Shown piece after piece: positions 16,696 to 26,387 of a stretch of 64,000 nt of DNA. A program made the translations under genes and the position numbers. Within the stretch, counting starts at the first letter, position 1; the number at the start of each line of letters is the position of its first letter. The DNA is from Bacteroidetes bacterium UBA2475 (GTDB lineage: Bacteria; Bacteroidota; Bacteroidia; B-17B0; Aurantibacillaceae). The stretch covers positions 496,001 through 560,000 of the forward strand of contig DDPF01000004.1 in NCBI GenBank assembly GCA_002342065.1. Reading direction: 5' to 3'. The notes under the pieces were generated by a model, which was not told the origin of the DNA, did not search any database, and saw nothing but the letters and a program-made list of their open reading frames with translations.

Positions 16696-18879
16696 ATGAA
16701 AAATAAATACTACTTCTTAGCATTAATTATGCTTTTTAGCATTTTCATTAGTGCGTCTCCAACTGTAACAGTTCAATTCATTAAAACAGACCAGTTTGGG
16801 TATAAACTAACCGCGCAAAAGATAGCGGTCATCTCTAACCCGATAACCGGTTACAATAACGGCACGCCTTTTGCGCCCGGAGCTACCTACCAGGTGCGCG
16901 ACTGGGTAACAGATGCTGTAGTTTACACAAGTAGCATTACACCATGGAACGGCGGTGCTACCCAAACACAAAGCGGTGACAAAGCCTGGTGGTTCGACTT
17001 CTCTACATATACCGTGCAAGGCTCTTATTATATTTATGACCTTACCAATAATGTAGGTTCATACCGTTTTGATATAAATGATTGTGTTTACAATCCGGTT
17101 TTAACGCAGGCCACCCGCATGTATTATTATGCGCGTTGCGGTTCTGCAAAGCTTACAGCCAATGCTACAACCGCATGGACCGATGGCAACTGTCATGTTG
17201 GAACTCAGCAGGATCTGGATTGTAGGTTATATAATAACACCAACATTTCTACCTCAAAAAATTTAAGCGGCGGTTGGCACGATGCCGGCGATTATAATAA
17301 ATATGTAAATTTTACCTGGAGTACTATGACCGATATGTTATTAGCTTATGAAGAGAATCCTCAAGTGTGGATGGATAATTATAATATTCCGGAAACCGGA
17401 AATGGAGTGCCTGATCTTTTAGATGAAATAAAATACGAATTAGACTGGCTTTTAAAAATGCAACAACCTAACGGTTCGGTGCTTTCCGTAGTTGGTGGTG
17501 GTGGCGTTAGTCCGCCAAGTGCTGATGTTGCTTTTAGAAGATATGGCCCTGCGAATACTTCTGCAGCGTTAACCAGCGCGGCTATTTTTGCACTGGCTGC
17601 AATGCAATTTACTACGGCTGCCCAAACCGCTTTTTCTAACTCATTGCAAGCTGCCGCTGTAAACGCATACACCTGGGCGGTGGCTAATCCAAGTGTTACA
17701 TTTTATAATACAGGCTTATTGGCTGCAGGTGAACAGGAAATATCTGTGTATGAACGTGACGCCCGTAAAGTTTGCGCTGCCATTTATTTATACGCTTTAA
17801 CAGGTAACGCAACATACAAAGCATTTGTTGATGCTAATTACACAAACGTACACTTATTAATGTGGACCTTTGCTTATCCATTTGAAGGACCAGAACAGGA
17901 TGCTTTATTATATTACACAAAAATTCCTGGCGCTACACCTGCGGTTAAAACAGCCATTTTAAATGCTTACACAAGTTCTATGCAAACTAACAATGCAGAT
18001 AACCTGCCAGCTTATACCAATAAAACAGATGCGTATAGGGCTTGGTTGGCGAATAATAATTATACCTGGAATTCTAACCAGACAAAATCGAAGCAAGGTA
18101 ATATGTTCTTAAACATGAACGTATATTCATTGAATGCAGCCAATGCTACCAACTATAAAAATGCCGCTTCGGGTTTTGTACATTATATGCATGGAGTTAA
18201 CCCAAATTCAAAAACCTATTTAAGTAACATGGCAAGTTATGGCGCCGAAAATTCGGTGACACAATTTTATCATGCCTGGTTTCATGAAGGTAGTGCGCTT
18301 TGGGATGAAGTTGGCGTATCAACCTACGGCCCGCCTCCGGGATATATTCCGGGCGGACCAAACCCCGGTTATGCTTTAGATCCTTGTTGTCCGGGTTCTT
18401 GCGGTAACCCAACAGTTAATGCTATTTGTGCTACAAATGTGACGCCACCGATGGGACAACCCATCCAAAAATCGTATAAAGATTTTAACGATAGCTGGCC
18501 TTTAAATTCTTGGACAATAAGCGAAGCAGGTATTTACACCAATGCCGCATACGTGAGGATGCTTTCTAAATTTTGCACTTCGGCACCTTGCAGCACAATT
18601 ACTACTTCACTAAAAAATAATGAGAACAATCTTTCAGGATTGATACAAACCATTTACCCGCAGCCTGCAGAAAATAAAATGACCGTTAAGTTTTACAATA
18701 ACGAAAACAACGTTGACTTATTTTTATACGACGTAAGCGGCAAACAATTATTAGCTAAGAACGAAACGATTTCAAACGGGTTAGTAGAATTTGATCTCTC
18801 TAACATTGCCACCGGTGTTTACTTTTTGAAAGTTGTTTCGAAGAATAAGACCGAGACAAGGAAGGTAATTAAAGAGTAA
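16696..18879 (+). CDS. Secreted glycoside hydrolase family 9 endoglucanase with T9SS sorting domain
   Basis: This 727-residue protein consists of a signal peptide (about 1-20), an N-terminal Ig-like CelD_N domain (about 22-115: VQFIKTDQFGYKLTAQKIAVI), a GH9 (alpha/alpha)6 barrel (about 130-635) and a T9SS type A domain (IYPQPAENK, TGVYFLKV). GH9 enzymes hydrolyse beta-1,4-glucans with inversion. The catalytic base motif GGWHDAGDYNKY puts the Asp pair at 196 and 199, and the acid Glu is at 610 in SEAGIYTNAAYVRML. HGVNPNSKTYL matches the conserved GH9 histidine region. Both catalytic sites are intact, so activity is expected. The enzyme is probably secreted through T9SS for cellulose or mixed-linkage glucan use. 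No carbohydrate-binding module was seen. Confidence 0.95.
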   Translation: MKNKYYFLALIMLFSIFISASPTVTVQFIKTDQFGYKLTAQKIAVISNPITGYNNGTPFAPGATYQVRDWVTDAVVYTSSITPWNGGATQTQSGDKAWWFDFSTYTVQGSYYIYDLTNNVGSYRFDINDCVYNPVLTQATRMYYYARCGSAKLTANATTAWTDGNCHVGTQQDLDCRLYNNTNISTSKNLSGGWHDAGDYNKYVNFTWSTMTDMLLAYEENPQVWMDNYNIPETGNGVPDLLDEIKYELDWLLKMQQPNGSVLSVVGGGGVSPPSADVAFRRYGPANTSAALTSAAIFALAAMQFTTAAQTAFSNSLQAAAVNAYTWAVANPSVTFYNTGLLAAGEQEISVYERDARKVCAAIYLYALTGNATYKAFVDANYTNVHLLMWTFAYPFEGPEQDALLYYTKIPGATPAVKTAILNAYTSSMQTNNADNLPAYTNKTDAYRAWLANNNYTWNSNQTKSKQGNMFLNMNVYSLNAANATNYKNAASGFVHYMHGVNPNSKTYLSNMASYGAENSVTQFYHAWFHEGSALWDEVGVSTYGPPPGYIPGGPNPGYALDPCCPGSCGNPTVNAICATNVTPPMGQPIQKSYKDFNDSWPLNSWTISEAGIYTNAAYVRMLSKFCTSAPCSTITTSLKNNENNLSGLIQTIYPQPAENKMTVKFYNNENNVDLFLYDVSGKQLLAKNETISNGLVEFDLSNIATGVYFLKVVSKNKTETRKVIKE

Positions 18880-18910
18880 CGCTTCGACAAGCTTGGCGTG
18901 ACAAAAAACA

Positions 18911-18942
18911 AAAAACCCTCACCAATTTGGCGAGGGTTTTTA
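18911..18942 (+). terminator. Rho-independent terminator of the GH9 gene
   Basis: AAAACCCTCACC pairs with GGCGAGGGTTTT around AATTT with one internal mismatch, followed by T residues. Both flanks are suited to acting on either strand, but the AsmA gene from the other side ends beyond the next repeat. Confidence 0.85.
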
Positions 18943-18954
18943 ATTTATATTGGT

Positions 18955-18987
18955 AGACCTTCAAGGTTTTTAAAACCTTGAAGGTCT
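18955..18987. repeat. Perfect inverted repeat between convergent genes
   Basis: AGACCTTCAAGGTTTT is followed after one base by its exact complement AAAACCTTGAAGGTCT. The 16-bp arms end 12 bases before the stop of the minus-strand AsmA gene. It may terminate that gene, although it lacks a clean T run; similar palindromes are dispersed in flavobacterial genomes. A related but different palindrome lies at 59539-59583. Confidence 0.75.
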
Positions 18988-18998
18988 TGCTTGGTAAG

Positions 18999-21827
18999 TT
19001 ATTTCTTACTCTCTGCAGCTTTTGCGGCTGCTTTTACCTGAGCTTCTTCAATAGATTTTTTGCAACGCTCTTCGGCATCGTTAACCGTCTTCTGCACTTT
19101 TTCATCAACTTTTTTCTTAGCTACTTCTGCTGCTTTTTTAGCGGCAATCTTTGCAATAGGGTTACCTGCTTGTTCTACTAATTTATCTGCTTCGGCATAA
19201 CCATCTGCTTTTTGTTTATCAGCAGTAGCTTGTGCTTCTGCTTTTTGTTTTTCGCATTGCGCTTTGGCATCGTCTAATATTTTTTGTGCTTCTTCTGCAG
19301 CTTTATCAATACCGGCATTTAATGCCTGTGTTGTTACGGTAGCAACTGTACTTTTTGCATCGTCTTTTAAGCTGGTTTTAATTTCAGGCTTCATAACAGT
19401 TCCGCCAAATAAAGCGGTAACTTTTATTTTATCGCCAACGGCTACATTTGTTCCTGCAGCTGCATTACCTTGTGCCAGTAGACTTGTAAGCGCAGAGTTG
19501 GCTGCACCACCAAACATAGCTTTAGGAATATCCATTTTCCATTTGTAATCAATCGTCTGGTCAAAGCCAGTACTACCGCTAATGTTGGCAGGTATGTTAG
19601 CCACCTTGGTATCAAACGGCGCCATAACAACACGGCCATCTTTTATCTGATAGTTTACTAACAGATTATCAATGTCCATGCTTTTAAGTTGTTCGATCTT
19701 TAATGCCTCACCTAATTTCATAAATGGAGGGAAACCGCCAACATTTACTTTTGCAGTTTTAAATGTACCATTTGCTTTTACAGCGTTTAGATCCGGTTCC
19801 ATTTTATCATTTAAAGAAGTATTAAAGTTCTCTAATGTTGCAGAGAATTTACCTTTTGCATATTGTCCAACAGGCGCTAACTTTTGTACCGTGTTAAACG
19901 ATTTAAATGTTTCCTGGATATCAAAGTTCTCTACTTTTAAATTTAAACCTGTTGTTGGTTTTTTAATGTTAGATGTTTCGTAAAAACCATTTACAGTTAA
20001 AGCACCACCCATAGTGTTCATGCGTAAATTGGTCATGTCTACTTTTTGGTTGCGCACCACAATATTACCCACCATGTTATCTAAAATTAAATTGGTGTAA
20101 ATTACTTTACCAATTTTTGCATCTAAATTAAAATCAATATTAGCAGGCACTGCTGCAACGCCTGTTGAGGCTGTTGATGTAGGCGCAGTAGTTGCGGCAG
20201 GTGTAGCTGCTGTACTTGGTGTTTCCGGGCCCATTAATTCGTTTAGATCCATTAACGCAGAATTAATAGCAAAAGATCCTTTAATAAGATCATCTTTAAA
20301 CATGTATTGTAAAAGATTTTCAATTTTACCACTGGCTTGTATATCACTTTTACCTAGCTTGGCGTCAAACTTGGCTAATTCAACATACTGTGTTGTAAAA
20401 TTTAAAAGCATAGAATTTAATTGAATTAAATATGCTACGCTTGCGGTTTTGTAATTCATTTTATCAATTCCTAATGAACCGCTTGCTTTAAATTTATCGT
20501 ATTCTTTTTTATCAATAGAACTCATGTTACCGGCAATGCTGATGTCAGACTTAATGATCCCACTTAGTTCATCACCTTTTTCAGTTGGTATAAAATCTTT
20601 CATTGTAGAAAGATCAATGGTTCCTTTTAGGTCAGCAGTAATTCCCGGATCAGAGATAGGAGTTTTAACATGTGCGGCAATGTCGATTGGGTTGCCTGCT
20701 AACTCCATGTGGAAACGATTTACGTCAACAGTAGTTGCATCTAGAACACCTGTTGGGTTTAATACTTTTACATCTATATTAATGTTGTTAACCGATTTTG
20801 GTAAGCTTGGGTATTTGAACATGGCGTCCTTAATACTTAAGTTAACGCCAAAGGCAGGCATTTGTGCGGCGTTGTAGGTTCCTTTTGCGTAACCATCCAA
20901 AGCTAATTTACCTGCAGTTTTTACCGAAGCAAAATCTTTAGAGTATACACTTGGAATTAAAGAAAGAATTGCTTTAAACTCAGTTTCTTTTGCATGGAAC
21001 TTAAGGTCCATTTTAATATTGGTGTCGGGCATTTCTACAAAACCATCAAAACCTAAATGTAGATCATTCAAACTAAATTCATTTTCCTTAAATGTGAATT
21101 TCATTTTTGGCATATCCATATCAAGATCTGCTTTTAAATGTGTGTGCACTTCATTTAAGTAAGCAACACCGCCCATTTTAAAAGTTGTTTTTGCAATGTC
21201 TAATAAATTATTCAATACAAAATTATCCTGTGTAAAATCGCCGTTCAATTCGTAATTAAAATTTTCCAATTTTGCATACATGCCACCTTGTTGGTCATCA
21301 TAAACAATGTGCGCTTCTTTAATTTTAAATTCTTTTAGTTTAACCGAGAACTTTGAAGGGGCACTTGTATCTGCAGGAGCAGCGCCGGCAGAATCAGGGC
21401 CTGCTTTTGCAATGTCCCAACTGGCTTTACCGTCTTTTAAAACAGTTCCAAAAATGCGGGCTTTATCAATGACGATAGAATTTACACCATAAGGGCCTCC
21501 ACTGATAACAGATTTTAAATTAATGTCGGTGCTTAATGTAGTAATGTATGCAAGTGTATCTCCTGCAAACTCATTAACACCAATTACACTTACTTTATTT
21601 ATCTTGAACCTGAAATCAGGGAAAGACGAAAATAATGTAAGATCAAATTCACCAAAATCTACTTTCGCGTTCAAATTATTATTGGCCTCTTCTTTTACAA
21701 TGGCAATAATTTTATCTTTAAAGATAAAAGGCGCTGCTATTAATAAAATAATAATTAATAATAACGAAATGCCGCTCCATTTCATAATGCGGCGGAAAAG
21801 TGATTTTTTTGGCTTTGTAGTGTTCAT
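18999..21827 (-). CDS. AsmA-family envelope protein with long helical C-terminus
   Basis: This 942-residue protein has a basic N-terminus, one membrane anchor (about 17-35) and AsmA-like beta-strand repeats to about residue 780 (NLNAKVDFGEFDLTLFSSFPDF at the start is typical of the family). AsmA proteins belong to the repeating-beta-groove family implicated in lipid movement to the outer membrane. A low-complexity Thr/Ala/Pro linker (about 535-560) interrupts the domain. The last 150 residues are predicted helix rich in Lys, Ala, Glu and Gln with three spaced Cys. The gene is monocistronic between two T9SS substrate genes. The family is clear, the cargo unknown. Confidence 0.88.
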   Translation of the reverse strand: MNTTKPKKSLFRRIMKWSGISLLLIIILLIAAPFIFKDKIIAIVKEEANNNLNAKVDFGEFDLTLFSSFPDFRFKINKVSVIGVNEFAGDTLAYITTLSTDINLKSVISGGPYGVNSIVIDKARIFGTVLKDGKASWDIAKAGPDSAGAAPADTSAPSKFSVKLKEFKIKEAHIVYDDQQGGMYAKLENFNYELNGDFTQDNFVLNNLLDIAKTTFKMGGVAYLNEVHTHLKADLDMDMPKMKFTFKENEFSLNDLHLGFDGFVEMPDTNIKMDLKFHAKETEFKAILSLIPSVYSKDFASVKTAGKLALDGYAKGTYNAAQMPAFGVNLSIKDAMFKYPSLPKSVNNINIDVKVLNPTGVLDATTVDVNRFHMELAGNPIDIAAHVKTPISDPGITADLKGTIDLSTMKDFIPTEKGDELSGIIKSDISIAGNMSSIDKKEYDKFKASGSLGIDKMNYKTASVAYLIQLNSMLLNFTTQYVELAKFDAKLGKSDIQASGKIENLLQYMFKDDLIKGSFAINSALMDLNELMGPETPSTAATPAATTAPTSTASTGVAAVPANIDFNLDAKIGKVIYTNLILDNMVGNIVVRNQKVDMTNLRMNTMGGALTVNGFYETSNIKKPTTGLNLKVENFDIQETFKSFNTVQKLAPVGQYAKGKFSATLENFNTSLNDKMEPDLNAVKANGTFKTAKVNVGGFPPFMKLGEALKIEQLKSMDIDNLLVNYQIKDGRVVMAPFDTKVANIPANISGSTGFDQTIDYKWKMDIPKAMFGGAANSALTSLLAQGNAAAGTNVAVGDKIKVTALFGGTVMKPEIKTSLKDDAKSTVATVTTQALNAGIDKAAEEAQKILDDAKAQCEKQKAEAQATADKQKADGYAEADKLVEQAGNPIAKIAAKKAAEVAKKKVDEKVQKTVNDAEERCKKSIEEAQVKAAAKAAESKK

Positions 21828-21909
21828 AATTCAAAATAATTTGAATCATAAAAATAAGAAGAAAATAGTTAAGAAAAAGCGATTTTTAAGGCAAAAAACC
21901 AATAAGAAC

Positions 21910-23472
21910 TCAATTTTTTATGATTTTCTGCACACCTATTAATTCATTATTAAGCGAATAACAATTTAAAAAATATAAACCCTGGGCAAATTCCGAGATA
22001 TCAATTGTTTCCTTCTCGCCTGTAAGTGTTATGGTTGTTATATGTTGGCCAATGGAGTTGATGATGGAGATGTTTTTTATATCAGAATTTTTTGTCGTGA
22101 TGCTAAGGTTTCCATTGCTGGGGTTCGGATAGATACTTATTTGCCCATTTAAAGTATTTTCTTTAATACCAACCGGGTTGCACGCATCATTAGTAATTGT
22201 AATTGTTGGTGTTTGATTGCTGATAGAATAACTTATAGGCGTTAAACTTGGTGTGTACGGATGAAAAGTTATTGAAGAATCGCCTTTGGTTATGGTAACT
22301 GTTGAGTTATTAATAATGGATGGTGAGCCAAAACCACAACCGGAAAAAGAATAATCATTTTTGTAGATCAAAGCATCATAAGAAGTTACGGTTGGGAAAA
22401 TAGTGCAAGAAAAAGCTCCAACGCTGTTTACGGGGTAAATAAATGTAAGATGATTTGAAAAAGGAGCAATTATTCTCTCTTGACCTTTTGGATAACAATT
22501 AGGGATCTTATATAATAAAAGATTTCCGTTGGGATCATAAAGTTTAAAATCATCACCTTGTGAAACGGTGAGGATCTTTCCATCCGGTTTTTCAAATAAA
22601 ATATGGTTGATCAAGGAAGCATAATTATTTTGCCAAACATAATGACCGTTTTTATCAATTTTATAAAGCTTACCATGGTTAACTATATACAATAAAATAC
22701 CGCCATCTTTTGTTGCCAGCACACGGGTATTATTTAAACCTGCAGAATTTTGGTTCGGAGTTTTGTATTCATAAGACCAAAGTAAATTTTCATTTTTATC
22801 GAGTTTAGTAATCTTAAACCCAGCACTTGTGTATGAAGGAACAGAAAAGAAAAACAAACTACTATCACTGCCAACGTCGCCCGCAGAAAGACTATAGCTA
22901 TGTATAGGTGGTGGGCCAGGCTGTAGGTTATTATAATCTAGTTTAATCTTTTTTGTGCTAATTATATTTCCAGTAGTATCAAGATTAATCAGATAATTGT
23001 AATTATTTAAACAGCAAAAAAGGCTTATCTTATTGTTTTTATATTTAATACTCATGGCAGCAACTGAATCAATCATTTTAGACCAGATAATATTTCCATC
23101 GGTAGAATTAATAAAAGTTACATTGCTTACAATTTTATTATTAAGTACCGCTTTTGAGCCCATAACTATCCTATTATTAGTTACACCTGCCAAGCCGGCA
23201 ATTCTTGAGTTAGTATTCGCGGAAAGTGGGAAACCAAGTGTTTTAGAATAGATCACATTATAATTTGAGTCGATCTTTGTCAGATGATTAAAATCATCCG
23301 CTATATACATTTCTGAATTTATAGGATACGTTCTTTCTATGTTTTGACTTCCACCTGGAAGAGCTGTATTAGGAATTAAAGTGTTACTAACATTAGCCGT
23401 CTTTACATAATTTATTTGTCCACAAAAACATAAAGCACAGATTGTAAATAAAAGGCAAAATAGCTTTCTCAT
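21910..23472 (-). CDS. Secreted propeller-like protein with T9SS sorting domain
   Basis: This 520-residue protein has a signal peptide (FCLLFTICALCFCGQ). The body (about 25-420) holds repeated beta-strand blades with the pattern KID-N-N-Y-T/S-G.I-W, for example LTKIDSNYNVIYSKTL, STDGNIIWSKMI, LDTTGNIISTKKI, LDKNENLLWSYEY and IDKNGHYVWQN, resembling PQQ-like propeller proteins. A T9SS type A domain is at the end (IYPNPSNGN, QGLYFLNC). It is probably surface-bound or released. No catalytic residues are recognisable. The next gene upstream on this strand is rpoD, about 190 bases away with its own terminator. Confidence 0.85.
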   Translation of the reverse strand: MRKLFCLLFTICALCFCGQINYVKTANVSNTLIPNTALPGGSQNIERTYPINSEMYIADDFNHLTKIDSNYNVIYSKTLGFPLSANTNSRIAGLAGVTNNRIVMGSKAVLNNKIVSNVTFINSTDGNIIWSKMIDSVAAMSIKYKNNKISLFCCLNNYNYLINLDTTGNIISTKKIKLDYNNLQPGPPPIHSYSLSAGDVGSDSSLFFFSVPSYTSAGFKITKLDKNENLLWSYEYKTPNQNSAGLNNTRVLATKDGGILLYIVNHGKLYKIDKNGHYVWQNNYASLINHILFEKPDGKILTVSQGDDFKLYDPNGNLLLYKIPNCYPKGQERIIAPFSNHLTFIYPVNSVGAFSCTIFPTVTSYDALIYKNDYSFSGCGFGSPSIINNSTVTITKGDSSITFHPYTPSLTPISYSISNQTPTITITNDACNPVGIKENTLNGQISIYPNPSNGNLSITTKNSDIKNISIINSIGQHITTITLTGEKETIDISEFAQGLYFLNCYSLNNELIGVQKIIKN

Positions 23473-23570
23473 AATTTTTTTATCTAAATTAATTAAAAAA
23501 GTGACTTTAGAATTTGTTATTTAGTATTCAGCACTATTTTTCTTATATCTGGTATGTTTCGTTGAGAATT

Positions 23571-23605
23571 AAAAACCCTCCTGACACAATTACAGGAAGG
23601 TTTTT
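23571..23605 (-). terminator. Rho-independent terminator of rpoD
   Basis: Read on the minus strand, AAAAACCTTCCTG pairs with CAGGAGGGTTTTT with one mismatch and is followed by T-rich sequence. It lies about 55 bases after the rpoD stop codon. The remaining bases of the 23473-23658 gap hold nothing recognisable. Confidence 0.82.
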
Positions 23606-23658
23606 CTTGGGAAGCTACCCTATGAAAATAGCACCAACACAATTTTTACCATTTAGAA

Positions 23659-24525
23659 CTATCCTAAATATGCTTTTAATAAACGGCTTCTGCTACCGTG
23701 CTTTAAGCGGCGCACCGCTTTTTCTTTTATCTGGCGTACACGTTCGCGTGTAAGATCAAATTTTTCGCCTATCTCTTCCAGAGAGTGCGCATGTTTACCG
23801 CCTAAGCCAAAAAACAATTTCACAACATCTGCTTCACGCTCTGTTAACGTAGATAAAGCGCGTGTAATTTCTAATTGTAAGCTTTCGCCAATTAATTCTT
23901 TATCCGGCGCTTGTGAACTTTCGTTCGTCATGAGGTCGTACATGCTTCCACCATCTTCGCCTAAAGTTAAAGGCGCATCCATACTTAAATGGCGGTTGTT
24001 GTTACGCATCGTATCTTGTATGTCCTGTGGCAACATTTCTAAAACTTCACCTAACTCATCGTAGCTTGGTTCTCTTTCAAGATCCTGCTCCATTTTAGAA
24101 AGGGTTTTATTTATTTTATTAATGGCACCAATTTTATTTAATGGTAAACGCACAATACGGCTTTGTTCTGCTAAAGCCTGTAAAATACTTTGACGGATCC
24201 ACCAAACGGCGTAAGAAATAAATTTAAATCCACGGGTCTCGTCAAAACGTTGTGCGGCTTTTATTAAACCTAAATTTCCTTCGTTTATAAGATCGGGCAA
24301 ACTTAAGCCCTGGTTTTGGTATTGTTTACTAACAGAAACTACGAAACGTAAATTAGCACGAACTAATTTATCTAAGGCGCGTTGATCGCCGATCCTTATT
24401 TTTTGAGCTAAAATTACTTCCTCTTCGGCGGTAATTAATTCAACACGACCAATATCGTGCAAGTACATATCTAAAGAAGCTGTCTCACGGTTGGTGATCT
24501 GTTTGGTTATTTTGAGTTGTCTCAT
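23659..24525 (-). CDS. rpoD: Housekeeping RNA polymerase sigma factor
   Basis: This 288-residue protein carries sigma region 1.2 (SLDMYLHDIGRVELITAEEE), region 2 (ANLRFVVSVSKQYQNQGLSLPDLINEGNLGLIKAAQRFD, then YAVWWIRQSI), region 3 (about 130-200) and region 4 (LTEREADVVKLFFGL, then the helix-turn-helix EEIGEKFDLTRERVRQIKEKAVRRLK). The short length without region 1.1 or a non-conserved insert is the norm for the primary sigma of Bacteroidota, which reads TTTG/TAnnTTTG-type promoters. That agrees with the -7 boxes seen in this window. The ATG at 24525 gives the typical family start MRQLKITKQITNRE. Confidence 0.97.
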   Translation of the reverse strand: MRQLKITKQITNRETASLDMYLHDIGRVELITAEEEVILAQKIRIGDQRALDKLVRANLRFVVSVSKQYQNQGLSLPDLINEGNLGLIKAAQRFDETRGFKFISYAVWWIRQSILQALAEQSRIVRLPLNKIGAINKINKTLSKMEQDLEREPSYDELGEVLEMLPQDIQDTMRNNNRHLSMDAPLTLGEDGGSMYDLMTNESSQAPDKELIGESLQLEITRALSTLTEREADVVKLFFGLGGKHAHSLEEIGEKFDLTRERVRQIKEKAVRRLKHGSRSRLLKAYLG

Positions 24526-24731
24526 AACTGGGGTATTTTATAACTATTACGTATATATAGGTTATTACGTTGGGTATAAAGTTTAGATACCTTAAAAAAA
24601 CTAAAAAAACGGCCAAATATTGAGCTAAAGCAAGGCTGTATTGAGTGAACAAAAGCCGGCTTGTTGAAAATAAAGCGCTTTTTTTGTTAAAAATCGTTTT
24701 TTTAACTGTTCAAATTGTGCGAAATTGGCGA

Positions 24732-26387
24732 ATGCTTAAAAGGTTATACATAAGCAATTTTGCGCTTATAAATGAGATGGATGTTTCGTTTCCCGGTAAA
24801 TTATCAGTAATTACGGGCGAAACAGGGGCAGGGAAGTCAATTTTTTTAGAAGCGCTTGGCCTGGTTCTCGGTAATAGAGCGGATCTGGCGGCTCTTCAGA
24901 ATAAAAATAAAAAATGCATTATTGAGGCGGAATTTGATACAAAAGGACTGGAATTAAAAAGTTTTTTTGAAGAAAATGATCTCGATTTTGAGACCACTGT
25001 TTTGTTAAGGAGAGAAATTAGTACTGAAGGAAAATCGCGCAGTTTTTTAAACGATACGCCTGTTGGTTTGAACAGTTTAAAATTATTATCCGAAAAATTA
25101 ATTGATATTCATTCGCAGCACCAAACTTTATTATTAAACCAAACTAATTTTCAGTTAGAAGTTTTGGATGCTTTTGCAGGAAGTTTAAATGATTTCAAAG
25201 AATACAGAATTGAATTCGGAAGATTAAACAAACTAAATACCGTTCTAAAAAATTTATTGGAGCAAGAAACGCAGGCAAAAAAAGAACTGGATTATTTTCA
25301 ATTCTTATTTAATGAGTTAGAAGAAACTGAAATTAAAACCGGCGCCTTAAAAACTTTAGAAGAAGAAAGTGCGGCTTTAGAAAATGCAGAAACTATAAAA
25401 AGCACTTTATTAAACGCAGCAAATAGTATTAACGGTGGCGAAGAAAATGTATTAAAGGCTTTAGCTATCGCCAAACAAAATTTACAAGCTCTTTCAAAAT
25501 ACGGGAAAAATTATTCAGAATTTTTTGAAAGGATTAACTCTGCTTACATAGAATTAAAAGATCTTGCTGCTGAATTAGAAGATGCCGAAACAGAAGTGAG
25601 TTTTGACAGCGTAAAATTAAACGAGGTAAATGCTAAGTTGGATAAACTGAACCGCCTGTTAAAAAAACACAATGTAAATACGGAAGAGGACCTATTGAAC
25701 GTTAAAACAGAAATTGAAAATAAGTTGACGCAATTTGAGTCCATAGAAAAAGACATTAACGAAACACAAAAACAAATTGATAAATTAAATACAGTTTGTA
25801 TTAAGATCGCTAAAAAATTAACTGATACAAGAACCAAAGCAATTGCTGATATTGAAAAACAAGTAAAAGAAGTTCTTTCAGATCTCTCTATGCAAAACGC
25901 AAATTTTAAAATTGATATCGGCCAAACAAAAGAACTAACCGCAAATGGTTTCGATCAGGTTAAATTTTTATTCTCGGCTAACAAAGGCGTTGCTTTAAGC
26001 GAGTTACATAAAGTTGCCAGCGGCGGAGAATTATCACGTTTAATGTTGTGTTTAAAAGCATTGCTTGCATCTAAAAAACAATTGCCAACTATTATTTTTG
26101 ACGAGATTGATACAGGAGTAAGCGGCGATGTAGCAGATAAAATTGGAACCATCCTTTTAAAGATGGGCAACACCATGCAGGTAGTTACCATTACGCACTT
26201 ACCGCAAATGGCGAGCAAAGGCAATCATCATTTATTTGTTTACAAAAATGACGAAGCTGATAAAACCGTATCGCATATTAAACAATTAAATAAAGAAGAG
26301 CGCATTACCGAGATCGCTAAAATGTTAAGCACCGGTAATCCTACGCAATCTGCACTAAAGAACGCCAAAGAACTTTTGAATGCTTGA
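24732..26387 (+). CDS. recN: DNA repair protein RecN
   Basis: The start is taken at ATG 24732 because RecN proteins begin with M-L-x-x-L-x-I-x-N-F-A-L-I, here MLKRLYISNFALI; an in-frame GTG at 24645 would add 29 unrelated residues. The resulting 551 residues match the family length. Walker A is GETGAGKS (about 33-40), followed by an N-terminal ATPase lobe, a central coiled coil (about 155-370) and the C-terminal lobe with the signature VASGGELSRLML and Walker B IIFDEIDTGVSG. RecN is an SMC-like ATPase acting in double-strand-break repair. Its last eight bases overlap the next gene, so the two are translationally coupled. The 206-base gap to rpoD holds only divergent promoter sequence. Confidence 0.97.
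   Translation: MLKRLYISNFALINEMDVSFPGKLSVITGETGAGKSIFLEALGLVLGNRADLAALQNKNKKCIIEAEFDTKGLELKSFFEENDLDFETTVLLRREISTEGKSRSFLNDTPVGLNSLKLLSEKLIDIHSQHQTLLLNQTNFQLEVLDAFAGSLNDFKEYRIEFGRLNKLNTVLKNLLEQETQAKKELDYFQFLFNELEETEIKTGALKTLEEESAALENAETIKSTLLNAANSINGGEENVLKALAIAKQNLQALSKYGKNYSEFFERINSAYIELKDLAAELEDAETEVSFDSVKLNEVNAKLDKLNRLLKKHNVNTEEDLLNVKTEIENKLTQFESIEKDINETQKQIDKLNTVCIKIAKKLTDTRTKAIADIEKQVKEVLSDLSMQNANFKIDIGQTKELTANGFDQVKFLFSANKGVALSELHKVASGGELSRLMLCLKALLASKKQLPTIIFDEIDTGVSGDVADKIGTILLKMGNTMQVVTITHLPQMASKGNHHLFVYKNDEADKTVSHIKQLNKEERITEIAKMLSTGNPTQSALKNAKELLNA

Noticed and set aside
16807..17672. Minus-strand open frames opposite the GH9 gene
   Set aside because: They are shadows of a strongly conserved catalytic gene and contain no recognisable domains.
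24645..24731. GTG start of RecN at 24645
   Set aside because: The extra 29 residues do not resemble RecN, while ATG 24732 gives the exact family N-terminus and length.
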